64,000 nucleotides of DNA from assembly GCA_937928575.1 (NCBI GenBank), contig CALFWW010000118.1, positions 1-64,000 on the forward strand, in the 5' to 3' direction. The position numbers and the translations under genes are program-made. Under the pieces are notes generated by a model. The model was not told the DNA's origin. It did not search any database and worked only from the letters and a program-made list of their open reading frames with translations. Position 1 is the first letter of the stretch. Every line of letters begins with the position of its first letter. Origin of the DNA: an uncultured Saprospiraceae bacterium (lineage in GTDB: Bacteria > Bacteroidota > Bacteroidia > Chitinophagales > Saprospiraceae). Below are positions 25,241-34,751 of this stretch, one piece after another.

Positions 25241-25621
25241 GTTTCAGATAGCGACCTATCTCCATTCTCCACCGCCAAGCAGAATTTACTACAGTTTCTT
25301 TTCATTTTACCCACGATATATTGTTGTTACCAAAGTTAATCAGAGCTACATTTTGAATACCATTTTACCTTATTCGATAAATGAATTGGAATTGTCTTAT
25401 TTTAAATGCAAATGAATAAAAAAATCATTCTTTTTTATTAATTTTATTATGATCCACCTGTAGGAGCTACTTCCCAAATTTCCCTTTTTGATTAAGTGCG
25501 ACAATTGATTTAAAATTTGTTTTTTAATGACGTAACAATTTAACAATTGTTAAGACTTATAATAAAGTAGAATAGCTAACTGGTTCTGGTCACACCTTTC
25601 AGAATCATAAATACACTCATA
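25241..25621. other. Non-coding leader region of the LytTR regulator
   Basis: I see no convincing gene here. The notable piece is a perfect inverted repeat, TAACAATT-TAAC-AATTGTTA at 25533-25552, about 70 bases before the regulator's start codon. It has the size of a dimer binding site and could be an operator, possibly for the LytTR protein itself. The stretch is otherwise AT-rich without clear -7 consensus. Confidence 0.4.
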
Positions 25622-26368
25622 ATGACAAAGGCCATCATCATCGAAGATGAGATGGATGCAAAGCAATTGCTCAGCCGCATCCTTTCAGACTATTGCCCAA
25701 CCGTAAAATTAATTGGTACTGCCTCAAATCTCAACAAAGGTGAACAACTAATTAATGAATTAGAACCCGATTTAGTTTTTATGGACATTCAATTAGGAGA
25801 CCAGACTGGTTTTCAATTGATGGATCGATTGGAGAAAAAATCTTTCAAATTAATCATAACCACTGCTTATGAGGAATTTGCTTTAAAAGCATTTAAGTAT
25901 GAGGCAATTGATTACATTTTGAAACCGTATAGTCCAAAATCAATCATTGCCGCAATTGGAAGGGTGACAAAAGCTTATCACGATTCTGCCGTCTATCGTC
26001 GATTGGATAGTTTACTTAACAATAAAAAGACATCCAAAAAAATCAGTCTGCCAACCTCAGAAGGAATACTTTTAATCAATATCAATGACATTCTTCATAT
26101 TGAAGCGGACCGTTCTTACAGCAACGTGTATCTGGAAAACAATACAAAACAAGTTATTAGCAAGTCATTAAAAGATCTCCAGGAGCTATTGCCAAAAAGT
26201 GATTTTTTCCGAATCCACACTTCCTATTTGATCAATTTAAATAAAATTGAACGATACAGTAATGAAGATGGTGGTGCTGTCATCATGTCTGATAAAAAAC
26301 GAGTCCCAATTGCGAGAAGAAGGAAAAATGAATTTATGGAATTAATTAAAAGTGGGACTGGTTTTTAA
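25622..26368 (+). CDS. LytTR-type response regulator (LytR/AlgR family)
   Basis: A 248-residue cytosolic regulator. The receiver domain (~3-120) has acidic residues Glu8/Asp9, the phospho-acceptor Asp55 in VFMDIQLGD, and the conserved Lys in YILKPYS. The LytTR DNA-binding domain (~140-245) has ILHIEADRSYSNVYLEN and FFRIHTSYLINLNKI, then KKRVPIARRRKNEF, the usual ending. It should be phosphorylated by a His_kinase-type sensor; the kinase gene lies downstream at 26593, separated by a MITE-like element. The pair is the classic Bacteroidota LytTR/His_kinase system. Confidence 0.95.
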   Translation: MTKAIIIEDEMDAKQLLSRILSDYCPTVKLIGTASNLNKGEQLINELEPDLVFMDIQLGDQTGFQLMDRLEKKSFKLIITTAYEEFALKAFKYEAIDYILKPYSPKSIIAAIGRVTKAYHDSAVYRRLDSLLNNKKTSKKISLPTSEGILLININDILHIEADRSYSNVYLENNTKQVISKSLKDLQELLPKSDFFRIHTSYLINLNKIERYSNEDGGAVIMSDKKRVPIARRRKNEFMELIKSGTGF

Positions 26369-26528
26369 TACAAATTGTAAACTATAATCGCGGATATTAT
26401 ATAGAAGAAAAAAATTTTGAGATCAAGGCGGAAAACGTAAACATAGCCTTAGCTACGGTGAGGCTTTCTAACGAAGATATCGGAAATTTTTTCTTATTGA
26501 ATACCGCTATTATAGATTAAAATTTGTA
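26369..26528 (+). repeat. MITE-like element, copy B, with ~50-base terminal inverted repeats
   Basis: The ends are imperfect inverted repeats: left TACAAATTGTAAACTATAAT and GCGGATATTATATAGAAG, right (complement) TACAAATTTTAATCTATAAT and GCGGTATTCAATAAG, each then running into an A-rich AAAAAATTT and a GATAT/GAGAT word. The ~60-base centre holds AACGTAAACATAGCCTTAG, shared with 1-163. There is no transposase. It starts right after the regulator's stop codon and lies between it and the kinase gene. Confidence 0.8.
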
Positions 26529-26592
26529 TAAGACCTAACAACGAATATACAAAATTTAACATACTCAACAAGCAGCTTACAACGCCGTCCTA

Positions 26593-29550
26593 ATGCGTTA
26601 CTTTCTTTTCAGTCTTTTTTTTATTTTGACTATTAATACAACAATTTTTAGTCAGGCTCCTCAATTTAATCAAGTGAATTTCACAATTGAAGATGGACTG
26701 CCAAGTAACGAATGTCATGATATTCTTCAAGATAGTACTGGCTATATTTGGATTGCCACCGACCGCGGACTTGTTCGATATGATGGCTATGAATTTAAAA
26801 CCTATGGGGTTCCTGAAGGATTGACGGATATATCTTGTTTGGATATTGAGTTTGATCAGGAACAAAATATTTGGATCAATACTTTAAGTGGTCGGATTTT
26901 TATTTATGATCAGAAAATGGATCGGATTCATTTGTATGAACATCAAGCAATCATTGATTCTTTTTTGGTTTGTAGTCGACTTAAAGATTTGGCAGTCTCA
27001 AAGGACAATAAATTGGCACTTGTAATGCTGAGTATTGGATTTCTAATAATCGATAATAAGTCTGGAGATTTTATCTTGAAAAGAGCGGAAGACAAGGAAG
27101 GTTCAATTGAATTTACACTTACAATAGATGAAAGGCAATTAATTTCAAATGATACCAGAGGTCAGCATTTGGAATATCTTGAATGTTTGGAAAAGGTCTA
27201 TTCCCATTCGATTAACAATTGGTACTGTCAGTATTACATTGATCACAATAGTAAACGCTATCAAGGAATCTTTAGCGATGTTTCTAATTCACTTAGCTCT
27301 GACAGACTAGCATTTAAAATTGCACCTGACATAATGTATATCTATACAAGTGGCACGAGCTATTTTTTCTCAGAAGATCAATTGGTTTCTTATAGAGCGG
27401 ATAATCAATATTATTTAGATCTTTTATCATATTCAGAAGGTAGTTTTTTTGCAGGGATGCATAACCGAGGTGGGTTAAAATATTATCTAACCTTAAAAGA
27501 TTTTCAATTGGATCATGCTTCGTCAATTATTGAAAATGTTTCTATTAGCAGAATTTTAAAAGATAATAATGGTGATCTATGGTGTACAAGTTTGGAAAAA
27601 GGAATCTATTATTTAAAGAATGAAGAGATAACGACTAATTCATTTCCAGAATTATCAACATCTAATATCAAAAATATAGAGACAGGAGAAAATGAACTTT
27701 ATTGTCTGGAAGAAAAGCAAAAATTATACAAGATTTCAAATAATGAGATTGTTCTTGTATTGAATGAAAAACAAAAGGAACTCAAGTCAATAAAATATTC
27801 TTATTCATATAATGGTATAATTGTTTCCTCTAATTCTACTGAACTTTTATCTGGACCTAATCATGATTCTTATGAACTTAAATTGATAGCTTATGATAAT
27901 GAGATCAGTTTATATTCTAATTCATTCTTTGAATTTGATCCTGACGAAATTTTCTTTTCTACTTCAAGCGCTCTGATTGCAAAAACACACCTTGATTCTG
28001 CACAAGTTTATCATTCTTATGACGATCAAAACATGCGTATTCGTGTAATAGCTGTTGAAAAAGTGGCGAAAGATGACTTTTTGCTTGGTACTACTAAAGG
28101 CTTGAAAAAATATGGTAACAAAACAATTACAGATATCGAAGATTATCCCACAGAGCTACAACTAAGAATCAATTCCATCAAAAAAATAAATGAATGGTAT
28201 GCTTTCGGTACTCAAGGAAATGGATTGGTGTTTTGGGATTTGCAGGATTCGGTATTCACTATTCAGCAGCAAGATGGTCTAATTTCTAACAATATAGAGT
28301 CAATTTTTAAAAGTGATGAAGAGCAATTATATTTATCAACTAAATCTGGCCTATCTAAAGTATGGTTTGATGAGCAACAACAAGTCCGTGTTAAAAATTA
28401 CACCACCTTCCACGGTCTTCCCTCTAATGAAGTCAATGATGTGGATCAATTAGGAGATACGATTTATATAGCAACAGGCAAAGGTATTGCGACATTAGTA
28501 GAAGATCCGGCTCCTTCAAGTTTGCATCAACCTTTTTTTACAAACATTCAAATCAATGAGACGATTTATCAAGCTGACAGCATTCCAAGTTCACTTCATT
28601 ATAAAGAAAATAATATTCGAATTGCATTCAAAACAATTGACTTCAAAATGCAAGGAGCAATTCCCTATCGATATCTACTCAACGATAATGATTGGCAAAA
28701 CACCTCTGCGACTGAAATAAATTATCCATCGCTTCCTCCTGGCAACTATACTTTCCGATTGCAGTCCAAAAACATTGATGATGCATGGTCTACACCAATT
28801 ACCTTGGATTTTGAAATACGACTTCCTTGGTGGCGTACCTCTTGGTTTTGGGTATTGTGTGGGTTATTAATGTTTTTCTGTGCAGGCTATTATTCAAAGT
28901 TTCGAACCGATCAGTTAAAAAAAGAAGTCGCCATCGAAAATGAAATGAGAGAACTCGAACGTGCTGCACTCCAAGCGCAAATGAATCCACACTTTATCTT
29001 TAATTGTCTAAATTCTATTCAAAACTTCATCATGGCCAATGACAAAGAAAATGCCATGGAATATCTCGTCAAATTTGCAAAGCTCATTCGTCAATCTCTT
29101 AATTTTTCCACCACTTCCAAAATTCCCTTGGATCAGGAAATTTCCATGTTATCCAATTACATCGATTTGGAACAACTACGTTTCAAAAATAAATTCAATT
29201 ACCACATTGTCGTTTCTAGTGAACTCACGCCGGAAGAAATTAAAATCCCAACACTACTCATACAACCTTTTGTAGAAAATGCAATCATCCACGGTCTCAA
29301 AGACATTCAAAAAGATGGTTTGATCGAAGTGTTGTTTATTAAAAATGATGAAACCAGTATCCGTGCAATTATACGTGATAATGGTAATGGTCTGGCAAAG
29401 TCCAATAAGTTGAATGGCCATAAGTCTCTTGGGATGTCTATTACGAGTAAGCGAATTGCACATAATAATAATGTGATAGATGGCTCCTATTCCATTACTC
29501 CAGAGCATACCTCATCTGGGACTGAGATTGATATTGTTATTCAATTGTAG
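26593..29550 (+). CDS. Sensor histidine kinase with beta-propeller, Y_Y_Y and His_kinase domains
   Basis: A 985-residue inner-membrane sensor. A signal peptide or anchor covers ~1-21. Residues ~25-640 form periplasmic propeller repeats of the reg_prop type (DGLPSNECHDILQDSTGYIW, then YTTFHGLPSNEVNDVDQLGD). A Y_Y_Y Ig-like domain at ~690-745 ends PPGNYTFRLQSKNIDDAWS. One helix (WFWVLCGLLMFFCAGYY) crosses the membrane at ~755-772. The kinase part has ALQAQMNPHFIFNCLNSIQN, with the phospho-His in NPHFIFN (PF06580), and an ATPase with IQPFVENAIIHGL and DNGNGL. It probably senses a periplasmic ligand, often glycan-related in such proteins, and signals to the LytTR regulator upstream. Confidence 0.93.
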   Translation: MRYFLFSLFFILTINTTIFSQAPQFNQVNFTIEDGLPSNECHDILQDSTGYIWIATDRGLVRYDGYEFKTYGVPEGLTDISCLDIEFDQEQNIWINTLSGRIFIYDQKMDRIHLYEHQAIIDSFLVCSRLKDLAVSKDNKLALVMLSIGFLIIDNKSGDFILKRAEDKEGSIEFTLTIDERQLISNDTRGQHLEYLECLEKVYSHSINNWYCQYYIDHNSKRYQGIFSDVSNSLSSDRLAFKIAPDIMYIYTSGTSYFFSEDQLVSYRADNQYYLDLLSYSEGSFFAGMHNRGGLKYYLTLKDFQLDHASSIIENVSISRILKDNNGDLWCTSLEKGIYYLKNEEITTNSFPELSTSNIKNIETGENELYCLEEKQKLYKISNNEIVLVLNEKQKELKSIKYSYSYNGIIVSSNSTELLSGPNHDSYELKLIAYDNEISLYSNSFFEFDPDEIFFSTSSALIAKTHLDSAQVYHSYDDQNMRIRVIAVEKVAKDDFLLGTTKGLKKYGNKTITDIEDYPTELQLRINSIKKINEWYAFGTQGNGLVFWDLQDSVFTIQQQDGLISNNIESIFKSDEEQLYLSTKSGLSKVWFDEQQQVRVKNYTTFHGLPSNEVNDVDQLGDTIYIATGKGIATLVEDPAPSSLHQPFFTNIQINETIYQADSIPSSLHYKENNIRIAFKTIDFKMQGAIPYRYLLNDNDWQNTSATEINYPSLPPGNYTFRLQSKNIDDAWSTPITLDFEIRLPWWRTSWFWVLCGLLMFFCAGYYSKFRTDQLKKEVAIENEMRELERAALQAQMNPHFIFNCLNSIQNFIMANDKENAMEYLVKFAKLIRQSLNFSTTSKIPLDQEISMLSNYIDLEQLRFKNKFNYHIVVSSELTPEEIKIPTLLIQPFVENAIIHGLKDIQKDGLIEVLFIKNDETSIRAIIRDNGNGLAKSNKLNGHKSLGMSITSKRIAHNNNVIDGSYSITPEHTSSGTEIDIVIQL

Positions 29551-29808
29551 TGCTTTCCTACCATCTTTATTTACTTCAATACTCCATTACCAACAGGAAG
29601 ATTACACCTACCATTTTGTGGGAATACCTGACCGCTGGGAAGTTAGGTCATTCTTAGACCTAGACAACTAAGTACATTTGATTATGAGAATATGAGCTAA
29701 CCAATTTATGGGATTCAATCGTAAGGAAGGGATAAACAATATTGTGAAATTTCATTCTCAAATCTAAATGGAATTGTTGACCAACTTCCTATATAAAAAA
29801 GTAGAATT

Positions 29809-31641
29809 ATGAAAAAACAATTAGCAGCCGACGCACTCAATTTTAAATTCTTTCTGCCTTTCATTTTTTGTGGTTTACTATTTCAAACTTCTTTCTCGCA
29901 AACCGAAGTTGTTGAGCAAAACACGATCAATCAAGCGCCATCTAATTTTCAATTGAGACTTAATAGTGGTTACGATTTTATACCCTCCTACACGAGTGAG
30001 TTCACTTATTATGATGTCAAAGGAGGTCCAAAATTCGGACTAGGTGCAGATTATTATTTTGGGAAGATTATTGGTGTCGGTTTAGATGCTGATTTTTTAA
30101 TCAATAAACCTATCTCTCTTCTTGATGGTGATTATTATGTTAGTGCTAACAATTCATTTGTAGCTGCAGATTTACAAACAGATGTTCAGAATATTAATCG
30201 AATATTTGTTGGATTAGGGCCATCCTTTCGTATTCCGATGGACAAGTTTCAATTATCCTTTGCGGCAAGAGTCGGGATGACAAAAATCAAAGGTGGTGAA
30301 CTAGCATCTTTTACTGAATCAAATGGATCTAAAGATTATCATCTACTTTTCTCTGGATTCGATGAAACGGTATTAAGTTATAAAGGAAGTGTGGATTTAA
30401 GCTTTTCAATTGCTAAAAATCTAAATTTGGGATTGGGTGTTTATTATCTACGCCATTCAAATCTACATCCAGATCAATCATTCAGTCTTGTAAATGTCAC
30501 TGATCCCACAATGATTTATGGTCACTCATCAATTACACAGGAAAGAGATGGGCAAATCAAAGCGTTAGGCCAGGAAAATGCCTATATGGTAAAGGCAAAT
30601 GTCGAGGAAATTCCTTGTGCTACTTATAGTTCTATCGGAGCAACTATTGGATTATTATACAAATTCGGTAAAAAAACCAAAAAGGAAAAACCTATCGAAC
30701 CAATAGAAACTTGTAAAGATTGTAAGTGTCCAAATGATGGGCACAAGGTCGTCGTAACTGTAAGAGATGAACAATCCAACAAAGTAATTCCAGATGCTGA
30801 CGTTGCTATTAGAGATAGTAAAAACAACATCATTGCGACCGGAAGGACCAACACATTTGGTGTCGTAGATTTTGGAGAAATACCACACGGTAATTACACG
30901 ATTGTTGGAAATGTTTATGGTATGGAAACTCCGATAACCAGAATGACTGAAGAAGAATTTTTGCCAAACGCAATCTTACAAAAAGTAGTCATCTACAATG
31001 ATCTTCGCTTTATATTAAAAGGATCCGTAGTTAATAAATCAACAGGATTATCAGAATCAAATGTCGTTGTTAGCTTAACGAATACCAGTACTGGAGCAGT
31101 CGTCCAGAACACGTCAAATGAGAAAGGACAATTCAACTTCCGTCTTGATAAAAATTCAAGTTATGAATTAGTGGGTATTAAAGAAAATAGATTGTCAGAT
31201 GTGGGCAGGACATCAACAATTGGGCTAAATAGAAGTGCAACGTTATTTGTCAATTTGATTTTGGGTGTTGAAGACTTTGAATGTAACAGAGGAATGGTAC
31301 TTGATATAAAATACGAATTTGATAAAGACAATTTGCTGTCCGAATCCATGTTTGATCTCGACAAACTGGTTAGATATCTTCAAGCTCACAAACGATCTAA
31401 AGTAGAACTATCTTCTCATACAGATAGTCGAGGTAGCAATTCCTATAACATGGATCTTTCTCAACGACGAGCTCAATCAGCTGTAAACTATATTATGTCA
31501 AAAGGAATCAATCGATCAAGAATCACAGCGCTCGGCTATGGAGAAACTAAATTGAAAAATCATTGTGCAGATGGTATTGATTGTTCAGAAGATGAACATC
31601 GTACAAATCGTAGAACGGAAGCAAAATTAATTTGTAACTAA
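29809..31641 (+). CDS. OmpA-family outer-membrane protein with carboxypeptidase-regulatory-like domains
   Basis: A 610-residue protein. The signal peptide ends SFSQ (about residue 31). Residues ~40-285 look like a small outer-membrane barrel (YDFIPSYTSEFTYYDVKGG, then GLGADYYFGKIIGVGLD). Two beta-sandwich carboxypeptidase regulatory-like domains follow (~305-390 and ~398-485). The C-terminal OmpA peptidoglycan-binding domain (~500-610) has YEFDKDNLLSESMFDLDKL, SHTDSRGSNSYNMDLSQRRA and ALGYGETKL. It ties the outer membrane to the wall. There is a Cys cluster at CKDCKCP just after the barrel. It is 15 bases before the next lipoprotein gene. Confidence 0.9.
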   Translation: MKKQLAADALNFKFFLPFIFCGLLFQTSFSQTEVVEQNTINQAPSNFQLRLNSGYDFIPSYTSEFTYYDVKGGPKFGLGADYYFGKIIGVGLDADFLINKPISLLDGDYYVSANNSFVAADLQTDVQNINRIFVGLGPSFRIPMDKFQLSFAARVGMTKIKGGELASFTESNGSKDYHLLFSGFDETVLSYKGSVDLSFSIAKNLNLGLGVYYLRHSNLHPDQSFSLVNVTDPTMIYGHSSITQERDGQIKALGQENAYMVKANVEEIPCATYSSIGATIGLLYKFGKKTKKEKPIEPIETCKDCKCPNDGHKVVVTVRDEQSNKVIPDADVAIRDSKNNIIATGRTNTFGVVDFGEIPHGNYTIVGNVYGMETPITRMTEEEFLPNAILQKVVIYNDLRFILKGSVVNKSTGLSESNVVVSLTNTSTGAVVQNTSNEKGQFNFRLDKNSSYELVGIKENRLSDVGRTSTIGLNRSATLFVNLILGVEDFECNRGMVLDIKYEFDKDNLLSESMFDLDKLVRYLQAHKRSKVELSSHTDSRGSNSYNMDLSQRRAQSAVNYIMSKGINRSRITALGYGETKLKNHCADGIDCSEDEHRTNRRTEAKLICN

Positions 31642-31655
31642 TAAAATTAAAAAAA

Positions 31656-32963
31656 ATGAAATTCATAAAGTTGATAACATTTGCACTGGTAATTTTACTT
31701 ACTCAATCCTGTGAAAAATGTGATAAAGTTTTAGTTTCTCCATGCGATGATGTTATTCCTAATTCGGAATATTGTGGTTGGGCGGTTGCAACCTGTTATG
31801 GCGAGGACGGAGCTGCGGATGTGGGTGTAATTTACAATACATCTCAAAATAGTTCAGCGCCTATAGGAGATGACTGGGGGGCAACAATCCAAACCATACA
31901 CCCAACGAATTGGAACTATAGAGATATTGGGCAAATATTTGGAATCGCAATCGATGATGATGAAAATATCTATTTAGGTTCATCTGACATTTATTTTTAT
32001 GACGGCTTCGGTATTCCAGCTTCTTCAAATGTAAATCGTCCTTTTCCATGTGGTCAAATTTTCAAGTGCGCTCCTCCAACTTGGGATGCAATTCCTTTTG
32101 TTACTCTTCCATCGGGATGTGAGTCATATTTAGGGGTTGGAAATATTGCATATGACAAATCCAATAATCAGCTATTTGCAAGCAATTTAGACGATGGAAA
32201 AATTTATAGAATTGATATTGCAAGTGCTTCAATTTTAGAATCTTTTGATCCATGGCAACCTGATTCTGGGGCTGCTGGCATCGATAAAGAACAAGAGCTC
32301 GTATGGGGATTGGCAGTTTCTAAAGAAAGTAATCCAGTGAAAATATACTTTACAAAACCAAATGTATCTCCTACGACTACTGTAGAATTGTATTCTGTTT
32401 CTCTCTCAAATGGATCTTTCGATGGGAGTGAATCTTTAGAAAACTTGAATGTAGACCTTCAAACATCCAATCAAATAACTAAAGTAACGGACATTTCGAT
32501 ATCAGATGATGGTACTAAAATGTTGGTTGCACAAAGAGGTGGACCGCATTCAAGCACAGTCATTAAATTAGAATCTGATGGTAATTCTTGGAATGTAGAT
32601 CAAACGAAATATTACATCGGAGGATTCTCAGGGGAAAATGTTGCTGGTGGCGTAGATTTTGGTTACAAAAGTTCAAATGAAAGCCAAAGTGAAATATGTA
32701 ATGAACACTTTTGGATTTCGTCTAACTATATGTTTGCAAGAAATTCAACATTAGATCGCCTGTATGGAATTACCATGACATCGTTGGCTGGTAATAATTC
32801 AGTGGATTCAAATCCCCCATCAGCAAATCAGGATACAGACCTTTTTATTGATTTTGATGGATTGGACGGAACTGGACCAAAAGGGCATCTTGGGGATGTT
32901 GAAATTATTGATTGTTCTGAATGCGGTGATCCTTGTAAGTTAAATGATTTAATCGTCAATTAA
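31656..32963 (+). CDS. Putative lipoprotein with a beta-propeller-like body
   Basis: A 435-residue protein with a lipobox-like LTQSC (Cys about 19). The body has repeated blade-like segments (IFGIAIDDDENIYLGSS, VGNIAYDKSNNQLFASN, ITKVTDISISDDGTKMLVAQ) that resemble NHL/SMP-30 or T9SS-associated SdrD-type propellers. It is Cys-rich at both ends. No catalytic motif was recognised. Tight spacing to the OmpA-family gene (15 bases) suggests one transcript and a shared surface role. Confidence 0.65.
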   Translation: MKFIKLITFALVILLTQSCEKCDKVLVSPCDDVIPNSEYCGWAVATCYGEDGAADVGVIYNTSQNSSAPIGDDWGATIQTIHPTNWNYRDIGQIFGIAIDDDENIYLGSSDIYFYDGFGIPASSNVNRPFPCGQIFKCAPPTWDAIPFVTLPSGCESYLGVGNIAYDKSNNQLFASNLDDGKIYRIDIASASILESFDPWQPDSGAAGIDKEQELVWGLAVSKESNPVKIYFTKPNVSPTTTVELYSVSLSNGSFDGSESLENLNVDLQTSNQITKVTDISISDDGTKMLVAQRGGPHSSTVIKLESDGNSWNVDQTKYYIGGFSGENVAGGVDFGYKSSNESQSEICNEHFWISSNYMFARNSTLDRLYGITMTSLAGNNSVDSNPPSANQDTDLFIDFDGLDGTGPKGHLGDVEIIDCSECGDPCKLNDLIVN

Positions 32964-33014
32964 AACATGTTTGAAAAAAGAAAAATCTATTAACAAAATT
33001 CAATTGATATTATT

Positions 33015-33677
33015 ATGAAAAACCTGTTAAGTTTTATTTTAATCGCAACAATATGTTTGCTTATATCATCATGTAGCTCTACAAAGTCAAAAACATTTGA
33101 CGATGACACATCAATGCATCAGAGGATTGCAGTTCTCCCTTTTCAATCAAAATTAAAATTGACTACAAAGCAAAAAGAGTCTGTCTCAGATTACAAAGTC
33201 AAAGAAGTTGAACTTGCCCAAGGAATTGATGTGCAAAATGCCGTTGAGTCCTATCTCGCTGGCAAAAACTTAAGAGTTAAAGTGCAGTCAGGTAATATGA
33301 CCAATTCGAAATTGAGAAATGCCGGATATGATCTCAGTACTGTCCACGAAAAAGATTATACCGCATTGTGCAAGCTGTTAGGTGTTGATGCAATCGTGGC
33401 TGGATATATTGAAACAGAAAAGCCGATGGATGAAAAGTTAGCTATGGGCCTAAATGTGGCCAAAAAAGTAGAAGGTGCATTGTTAGGAACTGCTTTTGGA
33501 GCAGGCGTGAAAACAAGCACCAATAGAGGTACATGCAGAGTTAGCATATTTGAAGGAAAAAATGGGGATAGACTTTGGTCTTATTCAGAAGAAATTGAAA
33601 TGGGAGTTGGAAGTACTACCCAGGATATTGTCAACGCCTTAATGCGAAAAGGAGCAAGGAAATTTCCTTATAAATAA
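33015..33677 (+). CDS. Putative lipoprotein, CsgG/TolB-N-like fold
   Basis: A 220-residue protein with a lipobox LISSCSS (Cys about 20). IAVLPFQSKLKLTTK followed by VESYLAGKNLRVKVQ, LLGVDAIVAGYIETE and a strand of the type GTCRVSIFEGKNGDRLWSYSE is the pattern of CsgG/TolB-N-like lipoproteins that assemble at the outer membrane. The Gly/Ala-rich stretch GALLGTAFGAGV in the middle could be a membrane-touching hairpin. By-eye assignment only. Confidence 0.6.
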   Translation: MKNLLSFILIATICLLISSCSSTKSKTFDDDTSMHQRIAVLPFQSKLKLTTKQKESVSDYKVKEVELAQGIDVQNAVESYLAGKNLRVKVQSGNMTNSKLRNAGYDLSTVHEKDYTALCKLLGVDAIVAGYIETEKPMDEKLAMGLNVAKKVEGALLGTAFGAGVKTSTNRGTCRVSIFEGKNGDRLWSYSEEIEMGVGSTTQDIVNALMRKGARKFPYK

Positions 33678-33750
33678 TCTAAAAGAAGTACAAGTGCCTT
33701 AAATGACCTGCGATAAAATCACCGCCAAAACCATTTAAAGTAAGCTGAAT

Positions 33751-34029
33751 ATGAAAGCAATATTGTGGGACGGACAGAAACAAATTAAAGGCGAACTTAT
33801 TATCGATAAAAAGCGGTTAAAATTTAAATTATCTGATTTTTCTGAAACTGATTTGGATTTTGATTTAGCTTATCAAGAAATCAAGGAAGTCCAGTATTAC
33901 AAACTTTACAAAGTATCAAATGTGGGACTTGAAATTATTTCTGACAATGAAAAACGAAATGTATTCATTGTGGAACAACCTCGAGAAGTTAAAAAAGCTA
34001 TTGAGATCCGAATAGGATTGTATCATTAA
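33751..34029 (+). CDS. Small hypothetical protein (PH/GRAM-like)
   Basis: A 92-residue protein without signal peptide. MKAILWDGQKQIKGELIIDK begins a beta-rich chain, and EIKEVQYYKLYKVSNVGLEII resembles the central strands of bacterial PH/GRAM-like domains. It ends RIGLYH. Probably cytosolic. No family is firmly recognised. Confidence 0.5.
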   Translation: MKAILWDGQKQIKGELIIDKKRLKFKLSDFSETDLDFDLAYQEIKEVQYYKLYKVSNVGLEIISDNEKRNVFIVEQPREVKKAIEIRIGLYH

Positions 34030-34040
34030 ACCGTGTTAAA

Positions 34041-34139
34041 ATGGAATTATACAAACAGTATTTATCATCAATTATTGCATTGACAATCTTTTGCTATGGG
34101 AAAGCTGATGCTCTAAATGGTAGACCTACCTTGTATTGA
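34041..34139 (+). CDS. Possible 32-residue secreted microprotein or truncated gene start
   Basis: An ATG at 34041 opens 32 codons reading MELYKQYLSSIIALTIFCYG and ending NGRPTLY before TGA. The N-terminus has the shape of a signal peptide. The gap to the next gene (193 bases) is otherwise empty. It may be a real small peptide or the left-over start of a lost gene. Confidence 0.25.
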   Translation: MELYKQYLSSIIALTIFCYGKADALNGRPTLY

Positions 34140-34222
34140 TAGAATTCAAACATCAAATACACCTCATGATTGGCGACATGAAATTATCTATCAAAGTTTA
34201 AATATTTAAATAAAACAACAAA

Positions 34223-34672
34223 ATGAAAAATCAAAATTTTTTACTCTTATTCGTAATTATTTTAACAACACTTGCATTTTTTAGTTGCAAAAAGGAAGAA
34301 CCTAAAGAAGAACCTGAATTACAATGTGTTCCTAGTTGTGAGAATATTGATGGTACTGGTGACAATATCTGTATCGATGGAAATTGTGAATGCGAAACTA
34401 ATAACTGGACTTACATAGAGTGGACGGTAAAGTGCACAAATTGCTCTAATGTTGTAAGTGAATTGTTTTGTGATTTATATATTAATAACAATAAAATTAC
34501 GGATTTAACATTGGCAAGTAGTTCGTTTCAGAATGCGATATTCAAAAAGCTAATAAATTCCTCTGGCCAAGTGCCTTATAAAATTATTTCGGGTTCGGTC
34601 ACATTAGAAGAAGGCTTTTTTAATCTTACAAATTGCGAAAGGTTTTCAACAACTTCAAATATTCAAATTTAG
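34223..34672 (+). CDS. Small Cys-rich lipoprotein
   Basis: A 149-residue protein. The signal peptide ends FFSCKK (Cys about 22), followed by a charged linker KKEEPKEEPE. The middle, CVPSCENIDGTGDNICIDGN then CECETNNW, has a tight Cys spacing like a short EGF-like or metal-binding knot. The C-terminal half is beta-rich. No family recognised. It is preceded by a 193-base gap and followed at 80 bases by a longer Cys-rich lipoprotein that shares the EGF-like style. Confidence 0.6.
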   Translation: MKNQNFLLLFVIILTTLAFFSCKKEEPKEEPELQCVPSCENIDGTGDNICIDGNCECETNNWTYIEWTVKCTNCSNVVSELFCDLYINNNKITDLTLASSSFQNAIFKKLINSSGQVPYKIISGSVTLEEGFFNLTNCERFSTTSNIQI

Positions 34673-34751
34673 AGATCAATTCAGTATAAGTCCTTGAAGA
34701 GAATAAAAGGAAGAAAATTTCTATACAAAAACCATTACAAACAATCTTAAA

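Noticed and set aside
25224-25415. 63-codon open frame after the tRNA
   Set aside because: It begins in the terminator and has no recognisable features, and codon usage is unlike the neighbours.
29644-29662. Short hairpin TAGGTC-N7-GACCTA after the sensor kinase gene
   Set aside because: Only six base pairs and no T-run follow; it is not a convincing terminator.
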